From positions 1 through 64,000 of the forward strand of contig DASZWQ010000017.1 of assembly GCA_035546535.1 (NCBI GenBank): DNA of 64,000 bases, in the 5' to 3' direction. The stretch's first letter is position 1. Each line of letters starts with the position of its first letter. Positions 44,286 through 52,220 of the stretch are shown here, piece by piece. The position numbers and the translations under genes were made by a program. The DNA is from Pirellulales bacterium (GTDB lineage Bacteria > Planctomycetota > Planctomycetia > Pirellulales > JACPPG01). Under the pieces are notes generated by a model, which saw only the letters and a list, made by a program, of their open reading frames with translations, was not told where the DNA came from and made no database searches.

Positions 44286-45347
44286 ATGCAGGGGGGATGG
44301 TCCAAACCCGGCTCCGTGCTGCGACTGTTGGCACTGCCACTGGTATCGCTGTGTACCGTCGCCGGGCGGCCGGGAATCGCTCCCCTGCGGGCCGCGGACA
44401 CCTCTCCACTTGGGCGTTACGAGTTTGCACAAGTCGAGATGGGGATGCAATTCAAGCTGCTATTGTATGCAGCCGACCAGACGGCCGCAAATCGAGCCGC
44501 CGCAGCAGCTTTCGACCGGATTCACCAGCTCAATGGCGTGATGAGCGACTACGACCCGGCCAGCGAATTGTCGCGTTTGAGCGACACGGCCGGGCAGGGT
44601 CGCGCCGTCAAGGTCAGCGACGACCTGTGGTTTGTCCTGGTCGCCGCGCAGCAGCTTGCCGAGCGATCGGACGGCGCCTTCGACGTGACGGTCGGGCCCT
44701 ACGTGAAGCTGTGGCGCCGAGCGCGGCGCGAGAAGGAAATGCCCCCCGCGGCTCGCATGAAAGATGCACGGCAGGCCGTCGGCTATCGTTACGTCAAACT
44801 CACAGCCGAAGACCGCGCGGTCGAATTGCTGCGGCCGGGCATGCGGTTGGATTTGGGCGGCATCGCGGTCGGCTACGCAATCGACGAGGCGATGATCGTC
44901 TTGCGCCAACATGGCATCACCCGCGCCCTGGTCGACGGTAGCGGCGATATCCTGGTCAGTGATCCCCCGCCCGGCGAACGGGGATGGCGGATCGGCGTGG
45001 CACCGCTGGAAGCCAAGAACGGCCCGCCGAGCCGTTTCCTGTCGCTGGCAAATTGCGCCGTGACGACCTCGGGCGACGCCTGGCAGTATGTCGAGCTGGA
45101 GGGTAAACGCTACTCGCACATCCTCGACCCGCGCACGGGGCTGGGGCTGACGGATCGCAGCCTGGTGATCGTCGTGGCGCGCGACGGCATCACGGCCGAC
45201 AGCCTGACGAAGGCCGTGGCCGTGCTTGGGCCGGGCCAAGGTCTGGAACTGGTGACGGAATATCCTGGCGCGGCGGCGCTTGTGCTGCGGCCCGCGGATG
45301 GCAAAATCGTGCAGGAAGAATCGAGCAATTTCAGGAGCTTTGAATGA
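44286..45347 (+). CDS. apbE: FAD:protein FMN transferase (ApbE family)
   Basis: It attaches FMN covalently to a Thr of target flavoproteins (Rnf/Nqr-type complexes and related). The 353 residues include a signal peptide (about 1-37, AGRPGIAPLRAADT). The FAD/Mg site is shown by LDLGGIAVGYAIDEAMIVL near residue 196 and DGSGDILVSDPPPGERGWRI. YSHILDPRTGLGL also fits. It overlaps the SMP-30 gene by four bases (ATGA), so they are in one operon. The target flavoprotein is not in the window. Confidence 0.93.
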   Translation: MQGGWSKPGSVLRLLALPLVSLCTVAGRPGIAPLRAADTSPLGRYEFAQVEMGMQFKLLLYAADQTAANRAAAAAFDRIHQLNGVMSDYDPASELSRLSDTAGQGRAVKVSDDLWFVLVAAQQLAERSDGAFDVTVGPYVKLWRRARREKEMPPAARMKDARQAVGYRYVKLTAEDRAVELLRPGMRLDLGGIAVGYAIDEAMIVLRQHGITRALVDGSGDILVSDPPPGERGWRIGVAPLEAKNGPPSRFLSLANCAVTTSGDAWQYVELEGKRYSHILDPRTGLGLTDRSLVIVVARDGITADSLTKAVAVLGPGQGLELVTEYPGAAALVLRPADGKIVQEESSNFRSFE

Positions 45348-46210
45348 AGATCTATCTGCTCTTTGCCATCATCGTCGTGAGCGCCGCACTGGCAAATGCC
45401 GCGGAATCGCTCATCGCCCCCGGCGGCGAAGTAAAGAAGCTCGCCGGGGATTTTGCCTTTACCGAAGGGCCGGCCGCCGATCGCGATGGGAACATTTATT
45501 TTTCGGACATACCCAATAACCGCATTATGCGGTGGGGAAACGATGGTCAGCTTTCCACCTTCCGCGAAAACTCGGGCGGAGCGAACGGCTTGTGCTTCGA
45601 CAAGCAAGGAAATCTGTTGGCATGCGAAGGCGGCGCGCGGCGGCTGACGTCGATCTCGCCCGCCGGCGAAGTGACCGTCCTGGCCGACAGCTACGAGGGC
45701 AAGAAGCTGAATAGCCCCAACGACCTGTGGATCGATCCGCAGGGAGGGGTGTATTTCAGCGACCCGCGCTACGGCAACATGGAAGGTCTGGAGTTGCCCG
45801 GCTTTTACGTCTTTTATTTAACGCCCGATCGCAAGAAGCTGACGGCCGTGATTACCGACATGGTGAAGCCGAACGGCGTCCTCGGGTCGGCCGATGGCAA
45901 GCAGTTGTTCGTCGCCGACGCCGGCGGCAGCAAGACGTACCTCTACATGATTCAGGCTGACGGTTCGCTAACTGATAAGAAGTTGTTCGCCGGGCAGGGG
46001 TCCGATGGCCTCGCGCGTGACGAGCAAGGAAACATCTACCTGACCGGCGGCGGGATCACGGTCTACGCGCCAGGGGGCGAGAAGCTGGAAACCATCGCCG
46101 TGCCCGAGGGCCCCGCGAACCTGAAGTTCGGCGGCCCGGATCGCAAGACGCTCTACATCACCGCACGGACTTCGTTCTACGCGGTGCCGATGCGCGTGCG
46201 CGGGCAGTAA
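45344..46210 (+). CDS. SMP-30/gluconolactonase-like beta-propeller, exported
   Basis: It has 288 residues with a signal peptide (IYLLFAIIVVSAALANAAES). Six-bladed propeller repeats are visible: FTEGPAADRDGNIYFSDIPN, GLCFDKQGNLLACEGGARRL, NSPNDLWIDPQGGVYFSDPR and KPNGVLGSADGKQLFVADAG. The metal-site residues (Glu near the start of blade 1, Asn in SPND, Asp in VADAG) are retained, so it is likely an active lactonase or esterase. It overlaps apbE by four bases. Lactones of sugar acids are the usual substrates; the true one is not known. Confidence 0.93.
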   Translation: MKIYLLFAIIVVSAALANAAESLIAPGGEVKKLAGDFAFTEGPAADRDGNIYFSDIPNNRIMRWGNDGQLSTFRENSGGANGLCFDKQGNLLACEGGARRLTSISPAGEVTVLADSYEGKKLNSPNDLWIDPQGGVYFSDPRYGNMEGLELPGFYVFYLTPDRKKLTAVITDMVKPNGVLGSADGKQLFVADAGGSKTYLYMIQADGSLTDKKLFAGQGSDGLARDEQGNIYLTGGGITVYAPGGEKLETIAVPEGPANLKFGGPDRKTLYITARTSFYAVPMRVRGQ

Positions 46211-46341
46211 TCGCTTCTCAGAAGAGAAGAAGTTCGCCACCGAGGGGCGCACGGCTAAACGAGTCCCGGGTGCCACACACGCGATCCTTCTCGGCGACCT
46301 CTGTGTGCTCGGTGGCTAATCCGTCGGCCAACGAGAACCGC
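46211..46341 (+). repeat. Possible dispersed intergenic element (CACAGAGG-type)
   Basis: On the minus strand the sequence contains CCACCGAGCACACAGAGGTC next to GCCGAGAAGGATCGCG, and on the plus strand GTTCGCCACCGAGGGGCG stands nearby. Strings of this kind recur between genes in many environmental bacteria, including planctomycetes, as I recall. Within this window I see it only here, so repeat status is uncertain. Confidence 0.25.
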
Positions 46342-47967
46342 TTACGATCGCGCGCCGGCCGCTTCGCCGCCGAATCGCTCGAGCGCCAGCTCTTTTAGTC
46401 CGCGCAGATCGAGCTTGCCGGTACCCAGGACCGGGATCGTTTCGACTTTGCAGAAGCTGTCCTGCGAAGGAATCCAGATATTCGGCAATCCCTTCGCCGC
46501 CAGGTCGCGACAGATTTCATCGATCGGGCGCGGCAAGTCCGTATACAGCACGACCAACCGCTCGCCGCGAGTCGGATCGGGCACACCCGTGACCGCGAAG
46601 GTCAACTCATCGGGGTCGGCCTCGGTGACGGCCTGGATCGTTTCTTCGACCTTGATGTGCGGCACCATTTCGCCGCCAATTTTCGAAAATCGGCTTTGCC
46701 GCCCTGTAATCTGGATGCAGCCATTCGAGGTCACTAGCCCGACGTCGCCCGAGTTGTACCAGCCGTCTTTGATGACCTTGGCCGTCAGGTCGGGGCGGTT
46801 CAAATAGCCCTTCATGACATTCGGGCCCTTGAACCAAAGTACTCCCTCTTCATTCGGCCCGAGGTCTTTGCCCGTCTCGGGATTGACGGCCTTTACTTGG
46901 ACGCCGGGAATGGGGCGCCCCACGGTGCCCTCTTTGCACGTCAATTGTTCGGGGCTGGTGGCACGTGTCTTTGGGACGTGAAAGGCCACGATCGGCGACA
47001 ACTCGGTCGTGCCGTACCCTTCGCCCGGGCGGACGCCGAACTTTTTTTCAAAGGCCTCGGAGAGTTCGATGGGCAGCTTCTCGGCTCCTGTCAGTACCAT
47101 TTCGACGCCGGCGAAATCCTCAGGCGGGCAGCGACGCAAATAATTTCGCAAGAACGTCGGCGCCGACACCAGGATCGAAACCTTGTGCTTGCGGCACATC
47201 TCGCCCACCTGCCGCGCCTCGAGCGGGCTGGTGTGATAAGCCCCCTTGGGATCCAGCGACAGCGCGGTCCACAGCGTGGTCGTGAAGCCGGTGGAATGAA
47301 AGAAAGGCAGGATGCCCGCCACGCAATCATCGGGGTTCAATTGCAACAAGTAATCGACGCATTCCACGTTCGAAGCGACATTACGCTGCGTGAGCATCAC
47401 CCCCTTCGGTTCGCCGGTCGATCCCGAGGTAAAGATCACGGTCAGCAGGTCGTCGTCCTTGATCTTGTCCACGCCCAAGATCCGTTCCAGGATCGGCATC
47501 GGGCATACGAACGCCTGAAACGCCGCGATCAGTTTGTCGACGGTCGTGACCTTATCTTTGAAGTCTTCCAGATAGACGAGATCGGCATGGATATCGAGAT
47601 TGAATCGCTCGAGTACCTTGCGGCTCGTCAGCACGTGCTTGATCTCGGCCTGGCGAATGCACGAGTTCATCACGTCGGACGAGACCGTGTAGTTCAAATT
47701 CACGGGAATTCGCCCGCACAGCGGTAACGCAATATTGGCCAACACCGCTCCCGCCGAAGGAGGAACCAGGATGCCGACGAATTTTTCATCGGCTCCGAGC
47801 ACGTTGCGCAAGAGCAAGCGGCGAAAGATCAGCGTGCGCAAGAGCAGGCTGCCACCGGTCATCTCGACGCCCGTCGTATCGACAATCTTCGTGGCTTTCC
47901 GCCGGCGCCGGCACATGTGCAGGAACTCGCGCGGCATGATCATCGGCTTGGGCATCGGTTTGGCCAC
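46342..47967 (-). CDS. AMP-dependent acyl-CoA/acyl-ACP synthetase
   Basis: It activates a fatty acid as acyl-adenylate. I chose the GTG at 47967 because GAGG stands upstream and MPREFLHMCRRRRKATKIVD follows soon; the frame runs to 48054. It has 541 residues. The adenylation P-loop is VIFTSGSTGEPKGVMLT near residue 180, and GYGTTELSPIVAF near 315. DGWYNSGDVGLV and VPVLGTGKLDLRGL-type motifs (here IPVLGTGKLDLRGL) carry the catalytic Lys. It resembles the synthetase half of Aas (2-acyl-glycerophosphoethanolamine acyltransferase/acyl-ACP synthetase) and could recycle membrane lipids. It stands alone. Confidence 0.92.
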   Translation of the reverse strand: MAKPMPKPMIMPREFLHMCRRRRKATKIVDTTGVEMTGGSLLLRTLIFRRLLLRNVLGADEKFVGILVPPSAGAVLANIALPLCGRIPVNLNYTVSSDVMNSCIRQAEIKHVLTSRKVLERFNLDIHADLVYLEDFKDKVTTVDKLIAAFQAFVCPMPILERILGVDKIKDDDLLTVIFTSGSTGEPKGVMLTQRNVASNVECVDYLLQLNPDDCVAGILPFFHSTGFTTTLWTALSLDPKGAYHTSPLEARQVGEMCRKHKVSILVSAPTFLRNYLRRCPPEDFAGVEMVLTGAEKLPIELSEAFEKKFGVRPGEGYGTTELSPIVAFHVPKTRATSPEQLTCKEGTVGRPIPGVQVKAVNPETGKDLGPNEEGVLWFKGPNVMKGYLNRPDLTAKVIKDGWYNSGDVGLVTSNGCIQITGRQSRFSKIGGEMVPHIKVEETIQAVTEADPDELTFAVTGVPDPTRGERLVVLYTDLPRPIDEICRDLAAKGLPNIWIPSQDSFCKVETIPVLGTGKLDLRGLKELALERFGGEAAGARS

Positions 47968-48321
47968 GGTCGGACAATCCTCAGGGTTGTTGCCCCGCGC
48001 GAAGGCTCGCCCGCGCGATGCTGGTTCTTGAAAATCAGAAGATCCGGTCGACAATCAGGAACACAAACGACACGTCGCGGTCAACTCCGCGCCCCTCTGC
48101 CGCGCCACGTGCATGCCGTCCGGAGGCTTTGACGCGCCGCCGGCCGAAATCGTCACAATGCGTTACCCGTCCCTTGGCGACGCCCCTTGGCGGACGACCG
48201 CCCTCCCTGTCCAAAAAGATACCTGTTCGCGAGCATCCCAGGTAGGCGATCTGACGACCACCCCGCCCGACGGGCCTGCCACCAGGCCTATTATCGTCAT
48301 CCTGTCCGCGATCGGTTGCCC
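47968..48321. other. Intergenic stretch, 354 bases
   Basis: It lies between the synthetase start and the CPBP protease stop, both on the minus strand. It would contain the synthetase promoter. I see no hairpin with a T run, no RNA gene and no good protein frame. Confidence 0.45.
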
Positions 48322-49011
48322 TCAGAAATACCCCAGCCAGACAAGTCCCCACGTCAGCAGGCCTGCGTCCGTCAGGGCGTGCGAGAGCCAGGCGGCATGA
48401 ATACCTCCCGGCTGGCGGGCCAGCAGGCTCCAGGCCGCGGCCACGACCGTTAGCGCGACGAATACAAGGGCAAATGCGGCGAGCGTGACGCCTCGCATAT
48501 TGGCGAAGATGAACAAATGCATCGCCGCGAACGCCGCGGCGCTGCCGAGTATTCCCACGGCATTGCCGAAGCGGCGCGACAATTCAGGGTCGAGCCACGC
48601 ACGAAAGTGCAGCTCCTCCAAGGCGGAATTCAACGTGGTGAGAAAAACCACGACGGCCACCGCGCGCCAGGGAGTGATGCTGAACCGCGCATCCATGTCT
48701 TGGCGCAAATCGCCAGCTTCGATGCCGAGATACGCGGCCAAGGGAGGCAGCCCCGCCGCTGCGATCGCGACGGCAACCAGGGCAACGGCCACGGCGGCCG
48801 TCCATACGCCGGCGCCAGGGCGTGGTTCGTCGACGGGCCATAGACACGCCAGCCCACGTCGCCCATCCACGCCCCACCGCCAACCGACGGGTGCGACGAA
48901 TTGCAGGACCTTGTAGGCGGATTGCGCGATGTAGTTTTGCCCTAGCCAAACAAGGGATGCGGCTTTAAGGGCAAATGGCCCGGCAGCCAGAACAATCAAC
49001 AGCCACGTCAT
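48322..49011 (-). CDS. CPBP-family intramembrane metalloprotease
   Basis: This is a membrane protein of the CAAX protease/bacteriocin-processing family (Abi). The EExxFR motif reads EELHFRAWLDP near residue 135, and the paired motif AAMHLFIFANMRGV follows near 165. GGIHAAWLSHALTDAG carries the last His. Hydrophobic segments are spread over the whole length. I chose the ATG at 49011 (229 residues) because helix 1 starts at once; an ATG at 49020 and one at 49068 are alternatives. The substrate is unknown; some members act in bacteriocin immunity or protein processing. Confidence 0.85.
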   Translation of the reverse strand: MTWLLIVLAAGPFALKAASLVWLGQNYIAQSAYKVLQFVAPVGWRWGVDGRRGLACLWPVDEPRPGAGVWTAAVAVALVAVAIAAAGLPPLAAYLGIEAGDLRQDMDARFSITPWRAVAVVVFLTTLNSALEELHFRAWLDPELSRRFGNAVGILGSAAAFAAMHLFIFANMRGVTLAAFALVFVALTVVAAAWSLLARQPGGIHAAWLSHALTDAGLLTWGLVWLGYF

Positions 49012-49240
49012 GATCGGCATGCCCCTCTCAACTGGTACTTCGCCGTGGAATCCGAGATCTTGCCGCATCGGCGAGGGGTCACGCTAGCAGTGGCGCCGCC
49101 GGCCGTCAAATTGACCTAGGGTGTACCAAAGGCTAACGCAGGAACGAGCTGCTTGGCCAGAGTCGCCTTGCCGGCATTTGACAGTTCCGGCTAGATTTCG
49201 CCGGCGTTTTGGGACCGGCTTCACCTGTGATGGAGTTCGC

Positions 49241-49552
49241 ATGTTTCGCCAGTTGAGTACGTTCCTGCTCGGGATCATCGTCGGCGGAGCGCTGGTTTTC
49301 TTCGGACAGCGCTATCATGTGCTGCGCACCGACCGGGGACTGGAAACCGTGCCGAAGCTCTCCTCGGGATTCAACGATACTTATGTCGACGTGCGGAGCT
49401 TCCAGGCGGCCGATTGGGAACGCCACAAGGAGCTGGCCGCGGCGATCGTTCATGCCAAGCGTGAAGATTTGCTCGGCGCCTCGGCCAGCGATCAGACACG
49501 ACAAGGTATCGGTCGTTTCGTCGATCAGTTGCGGAACCTGCGCAGCAGCTAA
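49241..49552 (+). CDS. Small membrane protein, unknown function
   Basis: The ATG at 49241 follows GGAG and gives 103 residues. One membrane helix, FLLGIIVGGALVFFGQRYHV, lies at residues 8-28. The remaining part is outside or inside the membrane and reads LRTDRGLETVPKLSSGFNDT and VDVRSFQAADWERHKELAAA. The pattern RTDxGLxxVPK and DW..HKELAAAI looks like a conserved planctomycete family, but I cannot name it. It is the first of several single genes leading up to the partner-switch pair. Confidence 0.7.
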   Translation: MFRQLSTFLLGIIVGGALVFFGQRYHVLRTDRGLETVPKLSSGFNDTYVDVRSFQAADWERHKELAAAIVHAKREDLLGASASDQTRQGIGRFVDQLRNLRSS

Positions 49553-49905
49553 TCCGGCCGCAAGTGAAGGATCGTGGTGCTCCGTGCGCGCCGACCGCTC
49601 GGTCTGTGCGGGACCTGCCGACCGATCCGGCCAAAACGATCGTGGCGCGGGCCGCGGGCTCTCCCGGATGGCGTAACATTCGTTCTTCGCTGCGGGGTCC
49701 TGCGCCGTCCGATTCCTGCGCGGCACACGATCCTTGCGACTGGCATGCTCGTTGCGCGTGGCGCGCGTGACAGGAGCGGTACAAGCCAGACGCCACGCGA
49801 CGTCGCTGAAGTCTTGCTCCAGGCCGGCTCGATAGATTCCCGTGGGACGCGCGCTTATCGTTCCCGTCGCACGCACGTGCCTGTCCAGGGAGAGGAATTC
49901 GTTCG
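49553..49905 (+). other. Intergenic stretch, 353 bases
   Basis: It separates two small membrane-protein genes on the same strand. Only the AGGGAGAGGAA ribosome site near 49888 of the next gene is clear. No RNA gene, terminator or coding frame with plausible composition was found. Confidence 0.45.
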
Positions 49906-50193
49906 ATGGAATTCAATCGTAACCATTATTTTCTGGCCGGGCTGGTCGTCCTGATGCTCGGCATTCAGATGCGGATGGTCGATTCCTTCGTTCTCTCGAG
50001 TGAAAGTACTCGTTTCTTGGCAACGAAGTTCCCCAATGCCAAGGGAGCCACGATCGCGCAGATGGCTCCCGCTGGCAGTTCCTCGGGCCCTCGCAAGACA
50101 CTTCGGCCGCCGGAATGGTTGGGCTGGGCTCTGATCTCGGCCGGCTCGGTCCTTGTCCTGCACAGCCTCGCCATGCCCCGGCCCGCTGGATAG
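49906..50193 (+). CDS. Small two-helix membrane protein, unknown function
   Basis: It has 95 residues. A first hydrophobic segment (HYFLAGLVVLMLGIQMRMVD) near residues 7-26 and a second (WLGWALISAGSVLVLHSLAM) near 70-90 flank a polar loop with ESTRFLATKF. The ATG follows AGGGAGAGGAATTCG. No family was recognised. Its position next to another small membrane protein and ahead of the STAS gene may only reflect gene order. Confidence 0.65.
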   Translation: MEFNRNHYFLAGLVVLMLGIQMRMVDSFVLSSESTRFLATKFPNAKGATIAQMAPAGSSSGPRKTLRPPEWLGWALISAGSVLVLHSLAMPRPAG

Positions 50194-50503
50194 GCGACGC
50201 GCTCGCCAGAGCCTGCGGCATCGCGGTTCATGACTGGCTCGCGTGCTCGTCGCGGCAGGGGTGAAGGCATTCTGCTTGACACCCCCCGACCGCGGCATAA
50301 CATTGGTTACTGGAAATGCTTGCGTCAAAAGGTTGAGCTTTTCGTCGCTGCTTCGTGCTGTTCTAATAGCGGCCGTTAAGGGCTGCCGATTGGCAAGCTA
50401 TGCTGGCGGGCGGATGCACGAAATCCGCCGAATCATCATTCACAGTAATTCGAGCCAGACAGCGGGGCTGCCGTGCAGCTCTGCTGTCGTGCAGGAGAAG
50501 TCA
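50194..50503 (+). other. Intergenic region of 310 bases before the STAS gene
   Basis: A good sigma-70-type promoter lies at 50276-50303, described separately. The AGGAGAAG ribosome site is at about 50491-50499. Between them stands about 180 bases of leader with no obvious structure. Confidence 0.5.
50276..50303 (+). promoter_or_regulatory. Sigma-70 type promoter for the STAS/HATPase operon
   Basis: A perfect -35 hexamer TTGACA (50276-50281) is separated by 16 bases from TAACAT (50298-50303), a four-of-six -10. The leader to the STAS ATG would be about 190 bases. Confidence 0.45.
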
Positions 50504-50860
50504 ATGGCTGCTCAGCGCCATTTAGAGGTCACGGATGTCGGCGACGTAACGGTCGTGCGGCTCACCGACCGTAAAGTCGTCGACGAGACGAACATCCAGG
50601 AGTTGGGGCGAGAGTTATTTGCCTTGGTCGAGGAAGAGCACCGCAAAAACATCGTGTTGAACTTTGCCGCCGTGGGATTCCTTTCCAGCTCGGCGCTCGG
50701 CAAGTTGATCACGTTGGAAAAGAAGGTCAAAGCCTCGGGCGGCAAACTGCGACTGAGCAATATTCGTCCGGAAATCTACGAAGTGTTTGCTATTACCAAG
50801 CTGAACAAGCTGTTCGAGATCAAGGACGACGAAGCCGAAGCGCTGGCTGCCTTCGGGTAG
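50504..50860 (+). CDS. STAS-domain anti-sigma factor antagonist
   Basis: The ATG at 50504 follows AGGAGAAG and gives 118 residues. The STAS domain covers the whole protein: VTDVGDVTVVRLTDRKVVDE, then RKNIVLNFAAVGFLSSSALG with the phosphorylatable Ser in the FLSSSALGKL loop near residue 65, then GGKLRLSNIRPEIYEVFAIT and LNKLFEI. From the SpoIIAA/RsbV system, the unphosphorylated form binds the HATPase and frees a sigma factor. The HATPase gene follows after 104 bases, so they form a partner-switch pair. No sigma gene lies beside them. Confidence 0.93.
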   Translation: MAAQRHLEVTDVGDVTVVRLTDRKVVDETNIQELGRELFALVEEEHRKNIVLNFAAVGFLSSSALGKLITLEKKVKASGGKLRLSNIRPEIYEVFAITKLNKLFEIKDDEAEALAAFG

Positions 50861-50964
50861 TCGGCACTTGCGGAAAAACGCATAGGTTGGATTTGCCCCG
50901 CGGCGGGTGCCTGCGAGTTGCTGGCACGTGTCGCCCAACGCACGCATCCTGGGCTACCCACGTT

Positions 50965-51402
50965 ATGACGGCAAACGGCTGGCATTGGAGGACCGAGCAG
51001 GTCATTCCAAGCGATAACGGAGCCGGAAAAAAGGTTCTCGACGAGATCCTTGGGCAACTGGCCACCCACGACTGGGGACAGCGCGACATCTTTAGCGTGC
51101 ACCTGGCATTGGAAGAAGCCCTGGTCAACGCCATCAAGCACGGCAATGGCTGCGATATATCGAAGTCGGTACACGTGGTCTGCGAATTGACCAAGGATCG
51201 CCTGTTGGTGCAGATCGAGGACGAGGGACCGGGATTCGATCCCGACAATGTTCCCGATTGCACGGATGCGGATCGCTTGGAAATGCCCTGCGGCCGCGGC
51301 GTGCTCTTAATGCGCAGCTTCATGTCGAGCGTCGAGTTCCGCGATAAGGGGAACTGCGTCGTCATGACCAAGTGCCGCCAGGAAGGCGAAGACGCCGCCT
51401 GA
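50965..51402 (+). CDS. RsbW/SpoIIAB-type HATPase anti-sigma factor / serine kinase
   Basis: The ATG at 50965 gives 145 residues; the frame is open to a TTG at 50887. The GHKL ATP site is complete: N box HLALEEALVNAIKHGNGCDI near residue 60, G1 box VQIEDEGPGFDPDNVPD near 95, and the G2-like CGRGVLLMRSFMSSVEF near 118. It probably phosphorylates the adjacent STAS protein and holds a partner when not doing so. The target is unknown. It lies between the STAS gene and fae, and could share the STAS promoter. Confidence 0.92.
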   Translation: MTANGWHWRTEQVIPSDNGAGKKVLDEILGQLATHDWGQRDIFSVHLALEEALVNAIKHGNGCDISKSVHVVCELTKDRLLVQIEDEGPGFDPDNVPDCTDADRLEMPCGRGVLLMRSFMSSVEFRDKGNCVVMTKCRQEGEDAA

Positions 51403-51578
51403 GAGGCCCTTGGGTTCGCCTGTTTTCTCTGCGCGCCACATCTGCGCACACTCCTCTGTCACTTGCCGGCACTCTGCCAGCCCGTTGCATTCGCGTTTGG
51501 GTTTGTTATCGTGACGCGTTTGTCGAGCCACACGTGTTGTTGGCGGTGCGAGTTACGGCATTCCACGGAGAACCAGCC

Positions 51579-52076
51579 ATGTCGATGTACGTTGGAGAAG
51601 CCCTGGTAGGCGAGGGAAATGAAATCGCCCATATCGATCTGTTGATCGGCTCGAAGGATGGGCCTGTCGGCACCGCGTTCGCCAACGCGCTGGCCACGCA
51701 AAGCGAAGGGCACACGAACCTGCTGGCCGTGCTCACGCCCAATATCGCCGTCAAGCCGTCGACCGTGCTGATCACCAAGGTCACGATCAAGGGCATGAAG
51801 CAGGCCGTGCAAATGTTCGGTCCCGCGCAGGCCGCCGTGGCCAAGGCCGTGGCCGACCAGGTGGCCGCCAACGTCATCCCCAAGAACCAGGCCGAACAGC
51901 TCGTGATCGTGTGCGGCGTGTTCATTCACCCGCAAGCCGAAGACGACAAGAAAATCTACGAGTTCAACTACGAAGCCACGAAGCAAGCGATCGCCGCGGC
52001 CCTGGCCAGCAAGCCCTCGGTCGACGAAGTGGTCGCCAACAAGGACTCGGCCAAGCATCCGTTCCGCGGCTTCTAA
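51579..52076 (+). CDS. fae: Formaldehyde-activating enzyme
   Basis: It condenses formaldehyde with tetrahydromethanopterin to methylene-H4MPT. The 165 residues match the Fae family: MYVGEALVGEGNEIAHIDLL with the catalytic His near residue 18, then IGSKDGPVGTAFANALATQS, IAVKPSTVLITKVTIKGMKQ and GPAQAAVAKAVADQVAANVI. The ATG at 51579 follows GGAG. mtdB, whose product acts next in the pathway, lies 144 bases downstream, with a strong hairpin between them. This pathway detoxifies or oxidises formaldehyde and is known in planctomycetes from the work of Chistoserdova and others. Confidence 0.96.
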   Translation: MSMYVGEALVGEGNEIAHIDLLIGSKDGPVGTAFANALATQSEGHTNLLAVLTPNIAVKPSTVLITKVTIKGMKQAVQMFGPAQAAVAKAVADQVAANVIPKNQAEQLVIVCGVFIHPQAEDDKKIYEFNYEATKQAIAAALASKPSVDEVVANKDSAKHPFRGF

Positions 52077-52133
52077 CTTCGGTCGAACCCGCAGCGGACT
52101 GGCTGGCCGCTGCGCCTGTCGCGACTGGACTAC

Positions 52134-52168
52134 CGCGCCCCCTCTCGCGGCAATGGGAGAGGGGCGCG
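52134..52168 (+). other. Strong GC hairpin between fae and mtdB
   Basis: A 12-bp stem with one bulged C (52134-52146 with 52157-52168) closes a ten-base loop. No T run follows, so it is not a standard terminator; it may attenuate, protect or process the messenger between the two genes. CCCTCTC/GAGAGGG hairpins of this kind are also common dispersed elements. Confidence 0.5.
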
Positions 52169-52220
52169 CTGGAGCGCCGTTGTATGATCGTCGCGCCGTG
52201 CTCGACAGTAGCAGGCTCCC

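Noticed and set aside
46897-47727. Plus-strand open frame of 276 codons
   Set aside because: It is antisense to the acyl synthetase, whose P-loop and Lys motifs are complete.
49133-49876. Minus-strand open frame of 247 codons
   Set aside because: It is mostly antisense to the small membrane-protein gene and has an Arg/Ala/Pro-rich composition without motifs.
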